Positions 21,451 through 32,401 of a DNA stretch of 64,000 nt are shown here, one piece after another. A program made the position numbers and the translations under genes. Source of the DNA: Nocardioides aromaticivorans (GTDB taxonomy: Bacteria > Actinomycetota > Actinomycetes > Propionibacteriales > Nocardioidaceae); contig NZ_JACBZM010000001.1 in assembly GCF_013408525.1 (NCBI RefSeq), positions 4,723,001-4,787,000 on the forward strand, in the 5' to 3' direction. Numbering within the stretch: the first letter of the stretch is position 1; each line of letters opens with the position of its first letter. Under the pieces are notes generated by a model. That model was not told where the DNA came from. It saw only the letters and a program-made list of their open reading frames with translations, and did not search any database.

Positions 21451-21929
21451 GCCTTCACCACCTGGTCGCCGTCGACCTTGACCGCGACCTCCGCGAGCGG
21501 CGCCGTGGCCGGCCCGCCCTCGACCGAGCCGTCCGCGGCGGAGAACGTGCTGCTGTGGCACGGGCAGTGGATCGTGCCGTCGGAGACGGAGCCCACAAGG
21601 CAGCCCTGGTGGGTGCAGATCGCGGTGAACGCCTTGAACTCGCCCTCGGCCGGCTGGGTGACCACCAGCTCGTCGTCCTTGAGCACGACGCCGCCGCCCA
21701 CCGGCACGTCCGCGGTCGCGACGAGCCCGCCGGCCGCGGGAGCCTGGCTGGTGGCCCCGTCGGCGGTCTCGGTGGTCGCCGCCGAGGTCGGTGCGCTGGT
21801 GGGGTCGCTGCTGGCGGGGTCGTTCGCCGTCGCCTCCCCGTCGTCGCCGCACGCAGCGAGAAGGGGGACGCCGACGCCGAGGGTCGCTGCTCCGGTGAGT
21901 GCGCGTCGCCTGCTCAGGGGGGCCGTCAT
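21447..21929 (-). CDS. Rieske-type [2Fe-2S] Tat lipoprotein with disulfide cysteines
   Basis: 160 residues. The N-terminus SRRRALTGAATLGVGV is a twin-arginine signal, ending in the lipobox LLAAC. An Ala/Thr/Ser-rich linker precedes the Rieske domain with CTHQGCL and CPCHSSTF; here both disulfide Cys are kept. It is translationally coupled to its paralogue downstream. Exported Rieske lipoproteins of this size are common in actinobacteria, but their electron partner is mostly unknown. Confidence 0.87.
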   Translation of the reverse strand: MTAPLSRRRALTGAATLGVGVPLLAACGDDGEATANDPASSDPTSAPTSAATTETADGATSQAPAAGGLVATADVPVGGGVVLKDDELVVTQPAEGEFKAFTAICTHQGCLVGSVSDGTIHCPCHSSTFSAADGSVEGGPATAPLAEVAVKVDGDQVVKA

Positions 21930-21963
21930 GGCGCTCAGGCTACGGGCCCTTCCTGAGGGGACC

Positions 21964-24963
<3,000 letters not shown>

Positions 24964-24993
24964 TACCGGGTCCCTTGCTGGTCTTGACGGAAT

Positions 24994-25007
24994 CGAACAA
25001 GTGTTCG
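24994..25007 (-). promoter_or_regulatory. LexA SOS box upstream of uvrA
   Basis: CGAAC-AAGT-GTTCG is a perfect match to the Gram-positive/actinobacterial LexA operator (CGAAC-N4-GTTCG) and lies 31 bp upstream of the uvrA GTG. It should make uvrA DNA-damage inducible. It also lies about 90 bp upstream of the divergent MDMPI gene. Confidence 0.85.
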
Positions 25008-25096
25008 CCATGGTACGGCGTGGAGGCAAGCCGCCACGCAGGGATCCACCCTCTCACCCACCGCCGACAACCACATTTCAGCGGCATGATGGGGAC

Positions 25097-25792
25097 GTGA
25101 CCCTCCACGTCCAGGCCGCGACGCAGCGGCTGCTGCACACGGTCGACCGCCTCCCCGACAGCGCCTGGTCCGGGCCCAGCCACTGCACGGGCTGGTCGCG
25201 CGCCCACGTGATCGCCCACCTCGCGCTCAACGCGGAGGCGCTGGCCGGCGTGCTCCGCGGGTTCCGGGACGGCGTGCCGACGACGATGTACCGCTCCGAC
25301 GAGGCGCGCGACCAGGACATCGACGACCTCGTGGCCGTCGCGGGCACCTCACCGGCGGCCGTCCGGGAGCGCTTGCGCACGGCCGTCGCCGCGTTCGCCG
25401 ACGTGGTCGCCGTCGCCGACGGCCTGCCGAAGGACGCGACCTTCGAGCGGACCCCGGGCGGCCGCGTGGTGCCCGGACGCGCCGTACCCTTCCTCCGGCT
25501 GCGGGAGGTCGAGATCCACCACGCCGACCTGGACGCGGGCTACACCGCCTCCGACTGGCCACCGGACAACGCGATGTCCTTCCTCAGCAACGACGCACGG
25601 CAGTACCGCGGTCCCGGCTTCCACGCCGTCGCCACCGACGAACCGGCCCGGTGGACCTTCGGCGAGACCGACGCGACGTCGCCGACGGTGAGCGGCCCGC
25701 TCGGTGCGCTCGCGTGGTGGGCGACGGGCCGCGACCCGGGGTCGGTACTGTCCAGCACGAACGGGACGCTGCCGACGATGGAGGGACGATGA
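25097..25792 (+). CDS. Maleylpyruvate isomerase family (MDMPI/DinB-like) mycothiol-dependent enzyme
   Basis: 231 residues. The N-terminal helical bundle starts with LHVQAATQRLLHTVDRLPDS, and GWSRAHVIAHLALNAEAL contains a metal-ligand His of the DinB/MDMPI fold; REVEIHHADL supplies further His ligands. The C-terminal part (TFGETDATSPTVSGPLGALA, then WWATGR) is the small MDMPI C-domain. Members use mycothiol to isomerise or conjugate small electrophiles; the substrate here is not known. ATGA overlap with the next gene. Confidence 0.85.
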   Translation: MTLHVQAATQRLLHTVDRLPDSAWSGPSHCTGWSRAHVIAHLALNAEALAGVLRGFRDGVPTTMYRSDEARDQDIDDLVAVAGTSPAAVRERLRTAVAAFADVVAVADGLPKDATFERTPGGRVVPGRAVPFLRLREVEIHHADLDAGYTASDWPPDNAMSFLSNDARQYRGPGFHAVATDEPARWTFGETDATSPTVSGPLGALAWWATGRDPGSVLSSTNGTLPTMEGR

Positions 25793-26457
25793 CCTACACC
25801 GGAGAGGTGACGCCGGGAGGCGCACCCGACGTACGCGAGCTGCCGGCGCTGACGATCACCAAGCTGGCGGTCGACGAGAAGATGTCGAACAACTGCTACC
25901 TCCTCACCTGCCGCTCGACGGGCGAGAACCTCCTGATCGACGCGGCGGACCAGCCGGAGACCCTCTTCCAGGTCGCCGACGGCGCGATCGCCACGATCGC
26001 CACCACCCACCAGCACTGGGACCACCACCGCGGCCTCGCCGAGCTCGTGAAGCTGACCGGGGCCACCACCGTCGCCGGCGAGCCCGACGCGGACGCGATC
26101 ATCGAGCAGACCACGGTCCCGATCGACCGCCGGGTCGTCGACGGCGACACCGTCACCGTGGGCGACTGCACGCTCGAGATCATCCGGATCACCGGCCACA
26201 CCCCCGGCTCGATCTGCCTGCTCTACCGCGACCCCGAGGGCCACGGCCACCTGTTCACCGGCGACTCGCTCTTCCCGGGCGGGGTCGGCAACACCTTCGG
26301 CGACGCCGCCGCCTTCGCGACGCTCATCGACGACGTCGAGACCAAGCTGTTCGGCACCCTCCCGGACGACACCTGGTTCTACCCCGGCCACGGCAACGAC
26401 TCGACCCTCGGCAACGAGCGGCCGCACCTCGCGGAGTGGCGCGAGCGCGGCTGGTGA
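25789..26457 (+). CDS. Metallo-beta-lactamase fold hydrolase, glyoxalase II-like
   Basis: 222 residues. The zinc motif TTHQHWDHHRGL, the later ITGHTPGSICL and FTGDSLFPGGVGNTF, and the last His in FYPGHGND give the full glyoxalase-II type site. Overlaps the MDMPI stop (ATGA) and the Nudix start (GTGA). In mycothiol organisms such enzymes hydrolyse thiol esters or process persulfides; pairing with an MDMPI protein suggests a mycothiol-linked step, which is inference. Confidence 0.88.
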   Translation: MTYTGEVTPGGAPDVRELPALTITKLAVDEKMSNNCYLLTCRSTGENLLIDAADQPETLFQVADGAIATIATTHQHWDHHRGLAELVKLTGATTVAGEPDADAIIEQTTVPIDRRVVDGDTVTVGDCTLEIIRITGHTPGSICLLYRDPEGHGHLFTGDSLFPGGVGNTFGDAAAFATLIDDVETKLFGTLPDDTWFYPGHGNDSTLGNERPHLAEWRERGW

Positions 26458-26963
26458 GCAGCCCCGGCGACGAGCTCGTCCCCCTGTACGACGAGTCGGG
26501 CCGCCCCTCCGGCGAGGTGGTCACCCGCCGCGAGATGCGTGCGCGCAACCTCCGCCACGCGGCGACCGCGGTCGTGGTGCGCAACAGCGTCGGTGACGTC
26601 TACGTGCACCGGCGCACCGACACCAAGGACGTCTTCCCCGGCCGCCACGACTTCGCCGCGGGCGGGGTGCTGCAGGTCGGCGAGGCGCCGTACGACGCCG
26701 CGGTCCGCGAGGCCGAGGAGGAGCTCGGCGTCACCGGGGTCCCGCTGGAGCCGCTGGGCGAGGCGGACTACGCCGACGACCACACGTCGTACCACGCGTT
26801 CTGCTTCACCTGCGTGTACGACGGCCCGATCACCTGGCAGGCCGAGGAGGTCGCCTGGGGCGCATGGGTCCCGGTGGCCGAGCTGCGCGCGATGGTCGAG
26901 CGGGAGGAGTTCGTGCCGGACACGCTGGCGCTGCTCTGGCCGCTCGACCGTTCGTCCAGTTGA
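26454..26963 (+). CDS. Nudix hydrolase
   Basis: 169 residues with a complete Nudix box: GVLQVGEAPYDAAVREAEEE followed by LGV. The start region LVPLYDESGRPSGEVVTRRE resembles the IPP isomerase/YfcD-like branch of the family, which may act on nucleotide or isoprenoid diphosphates. GTG start overlaps the preceding stop by 4 nt. Third of a tightly overlapped three-gene set. Confidence 0.9.
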   Translation: MSSPGDELVPLYDESGRPSGEVVTRREMRARNLRHAATAVVVRNSVGDVYVHRRTDTKDVFPGRHDFAAGGVLQVGEAPYDAAVREAEEELGVTGVPLEPLGEADYADDHTSYHAFCFTCVYDGPITWQAEEVAWGAWVPVAELRAMVEREEFVPDTLALLWPLDRSSS

Positions 26964-26970
26964 GCCGGAG

Positions 26971-27034
26971 CTGGGGCGGGACGTCATACGAAAGGGTCGC
27001 CCCGGCGGCCGCTCCGTATGACATCCCGCCCCAG
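26971..27034. repeat. Long intergenic inverted repeat, copy 1
   Basis: Two 20-base arms (26971-26990 and 27015-27034) around a 24-base loop. Starting CTGGGGCGGGACGTCATACG, they pair at every position except one that becomes G-U in RNA. The element starts 7 bases after the Nudix stop. It has no U-tract. A shorter related copy follows (27051-27100). Confidence 0.85.
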
Positions 27035-27050
27035 ACCAGCAGGAATCTCC

Positions 27051-27100
27051 GGGACGTCATGCGAATCGGTCGCCCGGGGGCTCGCAACGTATGACATCGC
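27051..27100. repeat. Related inverted repeat, copy 2
   Basis: GGGACGTCATGCG and CGTATGACATCGC arms, about 10 of 13 positions paired plus one wobble, with a loop that resembles copy 1 (AATCGGTCGCCC against AAAGGGTCGCCC). The similarity of arms and loop suggests two members of one repeat family rather than chance hairpins. Confidence 0.7.
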
Positions 27101-27194
27101 GGCTCCGCCACCGTGGGAGCGACAACCGGGTCCCGTAGGACGACGAGAACGACGACCCTACTCAGCGACCCGGCGGTTGTGGCACGCTCGCCGC

Positions 27195-27593
27195 GTGACC
27201 TCCGTGACCTCGCTCGCCACCGCCATGTTCACCGTCGCCGACCAGGACGCCGCGGTCGGGTTCTACACCGACACCCTGGGCTGGGAGCTGCGCTCCGATG
27301 TCGGCTTCGGCGAGGGCGACACCGCCGGGCGCTGGGTCGAGGTCGCTCCGCCCGGCTCGGTCGCGGTGCTGGCGCTCAATGTCGCCTGGGACGGCTCGGC
27401 GCCCGGCGGCGGCGCCGTCGGGGTGGAGGCCACCGATGTCCGGGGCGAGCGCGACCGGCTCGAGCAGGCGGGCGTCGCGGTCGGCGAGCTCATGGGCGGG
27501 GAGGGCCCGGTGCCGCTGATGTTCTCCGTCAGCGACGCGGACGGCAACACGATCTGGGTGGTCGAGGCGCCGCCCGTCACGCCGGGGGCGTGA
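27195..27593 (+). CDS. VOC (glyoxalase/bleomycin-resistance) superfamily protein
   Basis: 132 residues with the beta-alpha-beta-beta-beta pattern of the vicinal oxygen chelate fold: FTVADQDAAVGFYTDTLGWE at the start and FSVSDADGNTIWVVEAP at the end, the usual place of a metal-ligand Glu. One fold unit pair only, so it probably dimerises. Substrate unknown. The 3' end overlaps the converging tag gene by 17 bp. Confidence 0.85.
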   Translation: MTSVTSLATAMFTVADQDAAVGFYTDTLGWELRSDVGFGEGDTAGRWVEVAPPGSVAVLALNVAWDGSAPGGGAVGVEATDVRGERDRLEQAGVAVGELMGGEGPVPLMFSVSDADGNTIWVVEAPPVTPGA

Positions 27594-28185
27594 ACCCCGC
27601 CCGCGCCTTCGCCACCTCGTCGCGGGTCACGCAGCCCTCGGCGTGGTCGTTGACCAGCCCCATGGCCTGCATGAACGCGAACGCCGTCGTCGGCCCGACG
27701 AACCTCCACCCGCGCTTCTTGAGGTCCTTCGACATCGCGATCGCGGCGGGCGAGGTGGTAAGTGTCTGCGGCTCCCCCAGCTCGGCGAGGTCGGGCTCGA
27801 AGGACCAGAAGTAGGCGGCGAGCGAGCCGCGCTCCGCCACGAGGTCCAGCGCGCGGCCGGCGTTGTTGACCACCGCCTCGATCTTGCCGCGGTGGCGGAC
27901 GATCCCCGCGTCGGCGAGCAGGCGGGCGACGTCCTCCTCGTCATAGCCTGCGACGACGGACGGGTCGAAGTCGGCGAACGCCGCGCGGAAGGCCGGGCGC
28001 TTCACCAGGATGGTGCGCCAGCTGAGGCCGGACTGGAAGCCCTCGAGGCTGACCTTCTCGAAGAGGCGCTGGTCGTCCACGACCGGGAAGCCCCACTCCG
28101 TGTCGTGGTAGGCGGGGAACTCCGGGGCGGAGGTCGCCCACGCACAGCGCAGAACGCCGTCGGGGCCGGGCAGCACGCTCGTCAT
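27577..28185 (-). CDS. tag: DNA-3-methyladenine glycosylase I
   Basis: Removes 3-methyladenine from alkylated DNA (base excision repair). 202 residues. The N-terminal CAWATSAPEFPAYHDTEWG and the C-terminal MGLVNDHAEGC supply the Cys/His zinc snap of the TagA family. FEKVSLEGFQSGLSWRTILV is the helix-hairpin-helix entry region. Convergent with the VOC gene. Confidence 0.94.
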   Translation of the reverse strand: MTSVLPGPDGVLRCAWATSAPEFPAYHDTEWGFPVVDDQRLFEKVSLEGFQSGLSWRTILVKRPAFRAAFADFDPSVVAGYDEEDVARLLADAGIVRHRGKIEAVVNNAGRALDLVAERGSLAAYFWSFEPDLAELGEPQTLTTSPAAIAMSKDLKKRGWRFVGPTTAFAFMQAMGLVNDHAEGCVTRDEVAKARAGFTPPA

Positions 28186-28246
28186 GCGACGAACTGTGCC
28201 ACCCGGCCCCGACAGGCCGATCAGCTGATCGAGGTGATCTGGGAGA

Positions 28247-28450
28247 TCAGATCGCGCGGACGTTCTCCGCCTGCAGGCCCTTCTGGCCCTGCGTCACGTC
28301 GAACTCGACGCGCTGCTCCTCGGCGAGCGACTTGAAGCCGCTGCCGGCGATACCGGTGTGGTGAACGAACACGTCGGCGCCGCCGCCGTCCTGCGCGATG
28401 AAGCCGAAGCCCTTGGTGTCGTTGAACCACTTCACGGTGCCCTGTGCCAT
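28247..28450 (-). CDS. cspA: Cold-shock domain protein
   Basis: 67 residues, the standard single cold-shock domain. RNP1 KGFGFIAQ and RNP2 VFVHHTGI are intact. Such proteins bind single-stranded RNA and DNA and act as RNA chaperones. The ATG is preceded by a good Shine-Dalgarno (AAGGAG on the minus strand near 28457). Confidence 0.96.
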   Translation of the reverse strand: MAQGTVKWFNDTKGFGFIAQDGGGADVFVHHTGIAGSGFKSLAEEQRVEFDVTQGQKGLQAENVRAI

Positions 28451-28682
28451 TTTTCTGCTCCTTGTGTGTCATCCCGGAAGCCACGCGAACCGGATTGGAC
28501 GCGCGGGCTGAAGCCAACTGAACGCGCCTCGTGGAATGACCAGGTGGAGCTACAACAGTGAACCGGACGCCGGCGAGATGGCCCGGCGTCAAGACAGGGC
28601 CGACGAATCGGTCCCCTTCAACACGACGAGGCTATCAGGCAAGTCCTCGCGGCGCTCCATTCCGAGGTCCTAGTGTCAGCCC
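28451..28682 (-). promoter_or_regulatory. Intergenic region and probable structured leader of cspA
   Basis: A 232-bp gap between divergent cspA and the GMC gene. It contains an 8-bp inverted repeat GACGCCGG/CCGGCGTC (28567-28574 and 28584-28591) with a 9-base loop. Long structured leaders are typical of cold-shock mRNAs, so this may be part of the cspA 5' UTR. TAGTGT at 28671-28676, 6 bases before the GMC ATG, looks like a leaderless -10 element. Confidence 0.4.
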
Positions 28683-30623
28683 ATGGCGTTCACCCCGAGG
28701 CAGGTCCGGGCGATGGGCCTCATCGCCGACACCTTCGCGACCGGCGGCGACGGCGTCCCGTCGCCCACCGAGGTCGGCTCCCACGAGCTCGCGCTCCGGA
28801 TCGCGGAGGCCAACCCCCGCGCCGGCGAGGTGCGCCAGCTCAAGGCCCTGCTCGACGCGTGGGACACCCGTGCCCTCGGCCTCGCGCTGACCGGGCGACC
28901 GCGACTGTTCTCGCAGCTCAGCCAGGCCGAGCGCGAGGCCGTCCTCCTGTCGCTCTCCGACTCGCGCGTCGGCGCCAAGCGGGCCCTCTTCCAGGGACTC
29001 AAGGGCGCCTCCCTGCTCCCCTACTACATGACCGGCGGCCCGGCCCTGTGGGAGGGCATCGGGTTCCCCGGTCCGCTCGGCGTCCGCGCGGACCCGCCGC
29101 CGGCGACGATCACCCCGTTGCCCGTCGCCCGCGACACCGACCTGTCGTGCGACGTCGTCGTCGTGGGCAGCGGCGCCGGCGGGGGTACGGCGGCGGGCGT
29201 GCTCGCCGCGGCCGGGCTCGACGTCGTCGTACTCGAAGCGGGCGGGTTCCACGACGAGCGCCACTTCGACGGCGGCGAGGAGACCGGCTTCCTCGAGCTC
29301 TACGCGCTGGCACCGCAGGCCACGGCCGAGGGCCAGGTCCAGCTGGTCGCCGGGCGCGGACTCGGCGGCGGCACGGTCGTCAACTACACGACGTCCTTCC
29401 GCACCCCCGACCACGTCCGCGCGGAGTGGGCGTCCCACGGTGCGACGCAGTTCTCCGGCCCCGAGTACGACGCCTCGATGGACGCCGTCTGCGCCCGGCT
29501 CGGCGTCAACACCGACCACGACAAGGCCGCGCCGCGCGACGCGATCCTCGAGCGGGGCGCCCGCGGCCTCGGCTGGGACGTCGCGGCGATGCCCCGCAAC
29601 GTCGACGGGTGCGACCAGGACGTCGAGTGCGGGCGGTGCGGGATGGGCTGCCGGCTCGGCGCCAAGCAGTCGACCGCCAAGACCTGGCTCGCCGACGCCG
29701 CTGCCGCCGGTGCCCGGATCCTCACCGGCGTCTCGGTGCGCACGGTGAGCACCAGCTTCGGCCGCGCGACCGGCGTCGTCGGCAGCACGGCCGAGGGCCA
29801 CCGGGTCAGGGTGCGCGCCCGTGCCGTCGTCGTGGCGGCCGGTGCCATCCAGACACCGGCGCTCCTGCAGCGCAGTGGCCTGGCCAACCCCAACATCGGC
29901 CGCTACCTGCGCCTGCACCCCGCCACGGCGGTGTGGGGCCGGATGGACGAGCCGGTCGACGGCTGGGTCGGCGCCATGCAGAGCCGCTACGTCGACGCGC
30001 TCACCGACCTCGACGGCACCGGCTACGGGGTGCTCTACGAGACCGCTCCCCTGACCCCTGCCTTCGGCACCGGCTTCGTGAACTGGCGCGGCGCCGACGA
30101 CTTCCGCCGCCGGATGGAGGAGCTCAAGCACACGCTCGGGGTCGCCGTGATCGTGCGCGACCGCGACCCCGGCGGGACCGTCCGGATCGGCCGCGACGGC
30201 GAGCCCGTCGTCCGCTACCAGCTCTCCCCGCGCGACACCGACCACCTCGTGCAGGGCCTGGTCGGCGCGGCCCGCATCGCCGAGTCCGCCGGCGCTGACT
30301 GGATCGCCTCCACCCACCACCGCACCGTCAGCTACGAGCCCGGCCGGCGTGGGTCCGTCGCGACCTTCGAGGCCGATCTCCGCGCGGCAGGGGCGGCTCC
30401 GGCGACGATGGCGCTCGCGGCGCTGCACATCATGGGCACCGCCCGGATGGGCGGCTCCGCCGCCGGCTCGGCCGTCGACCCCGACGGCCAGACGTGGGAC
30501 GTCCAGGGCCTGTACGTCGCCGACGCGTCCTGCTTCCCGACCGCCTCGGGCGTCAACCCGATGATCTCCATCGAGTCCATCGCGCACATGACGGCCACCC
30601 GCCTGGCGGCGAAGCTGGGCTGA
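28683..30623 (+). CDS. GMC-family oxidoreductase of the long-chain alcohol oxidase type
   Basis: 646 residues. An N-terminal helical domain of about 140 residues precedes the FAD-binding motif VVVVGSGAGGGTAAGVLAAA, then GRGLGGGTVVNYTTS. A Cys-rich stretch CDQDVECGRCGMGCRLGAKQ (four Cys) is typical of the long-chain fatty alcohol oxidase branch. The C-terminal GMC motif is GLYVADASCFPTASGVNPM, with HIMGTARMGG before it. The substrate may be a long-chain or sterol-type alcohol; its place beside sterol genes is suggestive only. No KstR box precedes it. Confidence 0.85.
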   Translation: MAFTPRQVRAMGLIADTFATGGDGVPSPTEVGSHELALRIAEANPRAGEVRQLKALLDAWDTRALGLALTGRPRLFSQLSQAEREAVLLSLSDSRVGAKRALFQGLKGASLLPYYMTGGPALWEGIGFPGPLGVRADPPPATITPLPVARDTDLSCDVVVVGSGAGGGTAAGVLAAAGLDVVVLEAGGFHDERHFDGGEETGFLELYALAPQATAEGQVQLVAGRGLGGGTVVNYTTSFRTPDHVRAEWASHGATQFSGPEYDASMDAVCARLGVNTDHDKAAPRDAILERGARGLGWDVAAMPRNVDGCDQDVECGRCGMGCRLGAKQSTAKTWLADAAAAGARILTGVSVRTVSTSFGRATGVVGSTAEGHRVRVRARAVVVAAGAIQTPALLQRSGLANPNIGRYLRLHPATAVWGRMDEPVDGWVGAMQSRYVDALTDLDGTGYGVLYETAPLTPAFGTGFVNWRGADDFRRRMEELKHTLGVAVIVRDRDPGGTVRIGRDGEPVVRYQLSPRDTDHLVQGLVGAARIAESAGADWIASTHHRTVSYEPGRRGSVATFEADLRAAGAAPATMALAALHIMGTARMGGSAAGSAVDPDGQTWDVQGLYVADASCFPTASGVNPMISIESIAHMTATRLAAKLG

Positions 30624-30637
30624 GCGCGGCGGCGGGC

Positions 30638-31069
30638 TCAGAGGGCGAGCAGGTGCTCCTCGAGACTGGCCGCCACCCGGGTCCCGAGCAGCTCGATGCC
30701 GCCCGCGAGGAGAGGCGTCGCCAGCTTCGCCGCGCCCTTCGGCCTGAACTCCGAGCGGTAGGTGACCGTCGTCGTCTCCGGGCCGGACGCGAAGCTGATC
30801 GTGTCGCGAAGGTCCATCCCGTTCGCGGTCCCCGTCAGCTCGAAGACCCGGTACGGCTCGTACTGCACCACCTCGTAGTCGACCGCCACCTCGCGGCCGA
30901 GCAGGCGGCTCACGTTGTGGTACGTCGTCCCGACGCCGCCGTCACCCGAGGTGCAGACGGTGGAGACGGTGGGCGGGTCCCACTGCTCGGTGGTGGTGAA
31001 GTCGGTGAGGTAGGTCCAGATGGCCTGGACCGGCCTCTCGACGGTGATCGTGCGCTCGACGGTCGGCAT
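30638..31069 (-). CDS. SRPBCC (START-like) family protein
   Basis: 143 residues. The start TVERTITVERPVQAIWTYLT followed by DFTTTEQWDPPTVSTV is typical of polyketide-cyclase/START-like proteins that bind a hydrophobic ligand in a helix-grip cavity. Ligand unknown. It lies downstream of kshB in the same direction after a 198-bp gap, so membership of that operon is uncertain. Start chosen at MPTVERT; the longer upstream frame is basic, low-complexity sequence unlike the family. Confidence 0.8.
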   Translation of the reverse strand: MPTVERTITVERPVQAIWTYLTDFTTTEQWDPPTVSTVCTSGDGGVGTTYHNVSRLLGREVAVDYEVVQYEPYRVFELTGTANGMDLRDTISFASGPETTTVTYRSEFRPKGAAKLATPLLAGGIELLGTRVAASLEEHLLAL

Positions 31070-31267
31070 TCCGCGGAGGTACCCGGCATGGCAGCCGCCA
31101 TCCGACCTCCCGCAGGGCTGTCTTGCCGCCCGACAGCCGCAACCACGCACCCATCCCGACTGCGCGCGCGGCAGCGTGGCGCCACCGCGGCGAAGCCGCA
31201 TCGGAGGCAAGCGTGGGTCCGAAGGGTCTGCGCGCCGCCTTCGATCTGGCGACGCGCTCGCGCCAGT
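31070..31267. other. Non-coding gap between the SRPBCC gene and kshB
   Basis: 198 bases with no convincing gene. It holds short GC-rich inverted repeats such as GCGGCGAAGCCGC, which could end kshB transcription, but no clear promoter or operator. Confidence 0.4.
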
Positions 31268-32365
31268 TCAGCTGTACGTGACCTTGACGTGGTCGGTGAG
31301 CGGGACCGACTGGCAGCCGAGCCGGATGCCGTCGTCCAGGTCGTCCTTGTCGAGCACGTCGTTGTAGATCATCTTGACGTCGCCCTCGAGCAGCCGGATG
31401 GCACAGGCGGAGCACTCGCCCTCGCGGCACGAGTACGGCGCCTTGACGCCCTTCGACTCGAGGAAGTCGAGCAGCTTGGTGCGCGGGTCCCAGTCGTCGA
31501 ACGTGAACTCCTCGCCGTCGAGCTCGACCTCGACCTTGACCGGCCCGGTCGGGCCGTCCGCGAACACGTCGGCGGCGGAGCCGTCCTCGTCCGACTCGGC
31601 GAGGGCGATCTCCTCCTCGGCCGCCTGCACCTCGGCGATGTCGCCGAACGGGTTGCCGCCGAGCGAGACGAACTTCTCCTGGTGGCGCAGGCTGCGCGGG
31701 ACCTCGAGCTCCTTGAGGACGGTGGTGACCATCTTCATGAAGGGCGCCGGGCCGCACACGAAGGAGTCGTAGCCGCCGTACTGAGACGAGAAGGCCTTCA
31801 TCTGGGCCTCGGTCGGCAGGCCCTGGACGGACTCGAGCCAGTGGATGACCTGCAGGCGGTCGGGGAACTCCTGGGCGAGCCGGGTGAGCTCGTCGGCGAA
31901 GATGACCGACTTCTCGTCACGGTTGGCGTAGAAGACGACGATCCTGCCGGAGCCGTGCGCGAGCGCCGTGCGGGTGATCGACATGATCGGGGTCACGCCC
32001 GAGCCACCGGCGAAGAGCAGCAGGTCGGCGTCGAGCGAGGCGGGCGTGAAGATGCCCGACGGCGGGAGGACCCGGAGCGTGTCACCCACCGACAGGTTGT
32101 CGCAGATCCAGTTCGACGCGTAGCCGTCGGCGGTGCGCTTGACGGTGACGGTGAGCGGGCCACCGTCGTGCGGGCTGCTGGACAGGGAGTAGCAGCGGGC
32201 GGCGATCCCGGTCTGGTCGCTCGGGACGGCGACGGTCAGGAACTGGCCCGGCTTGTAGTCGAACGTGTCCTCCGCGCCGGCCGGCACGGCGAAGCTGATC
32301 GACTTGGCGTCGGCGGTCTCCTCGACCACACCGACGACATCCAGGACGAAGGACTCGATGTCCAC
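31268..32365 (-). CDS. kshB: 3-ketosteroid 9-alpha-hydroxylase reductase-type protein (KshB)
   Basis: 365 residues. An N-terminal FAD/NAD domain of the ferredoxin-reductase type (RCYSLSSSPHDGG for FAD, FAGGSGVTPIMSITR for NAD) is joined to a C-terminal plant-type [2Fe-2S] ferredoxin (YSCREGECSACAIRLLEGDV, last Cys in RLGCQS). This order is that of KshB, which feeds electrons to the Rieske oxygenase KshA for 9-alpha-hydroxylation of ring B in sterols. An acidic linker of about 25 residues lies between the modules. KshA is encoded 350 bp upstream in the same direction. Confidence 0.85.
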   Translation of the reverse strand: MDIESFVLDVVGVVEETADAKSISFAVPAGAEDTFDYKPGQFLTVAVPSDQTGIAARCYSLSSSPHDGGPLTVTVKRTADGYASNWICDNLSVGDTLRVLPPSGIFTPASLDADLLLFAGGSGVTPIMSITRTALAHGSGRIVVFYANRDEKSVIFADELTRLAQEFPDRLQVIHWLESVQGLPTEAQMKAFSSQYGGYDSFVCGPAPFMKMVTTVLKELEVPRSLRHQEKFVSLGGNPFGDIAEVQAAEEEIALAESDEDGSAADVFADGPTGPVKVEVELDGEEFTFDDWDPRTKLLDFLESKGVKAPYSCREGECSACAIRLLEGDVKMIYNDVLDKDDLDDGIRLGCQSVPLTDHVKVTYS

Positions 32366-32401
32366 GGAACTCCCCTGTAGAAAGACGACATTTGGCGGGG
32401 C

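Noticed and set aside
26964..27194. tRNA or other known structured RNA in the hairpin region
   Set aside because: No cloverleaf, anticodon arm or riboswitch core could be laid out; only the two inverted repeats are clear.
31070..31210. N-terminal extension of the SRPBCC gene
   Set aside because: The extra 47 residues are Arg/Gly/Cys-rich and unlike the family; the fold starts at MPTVERT.
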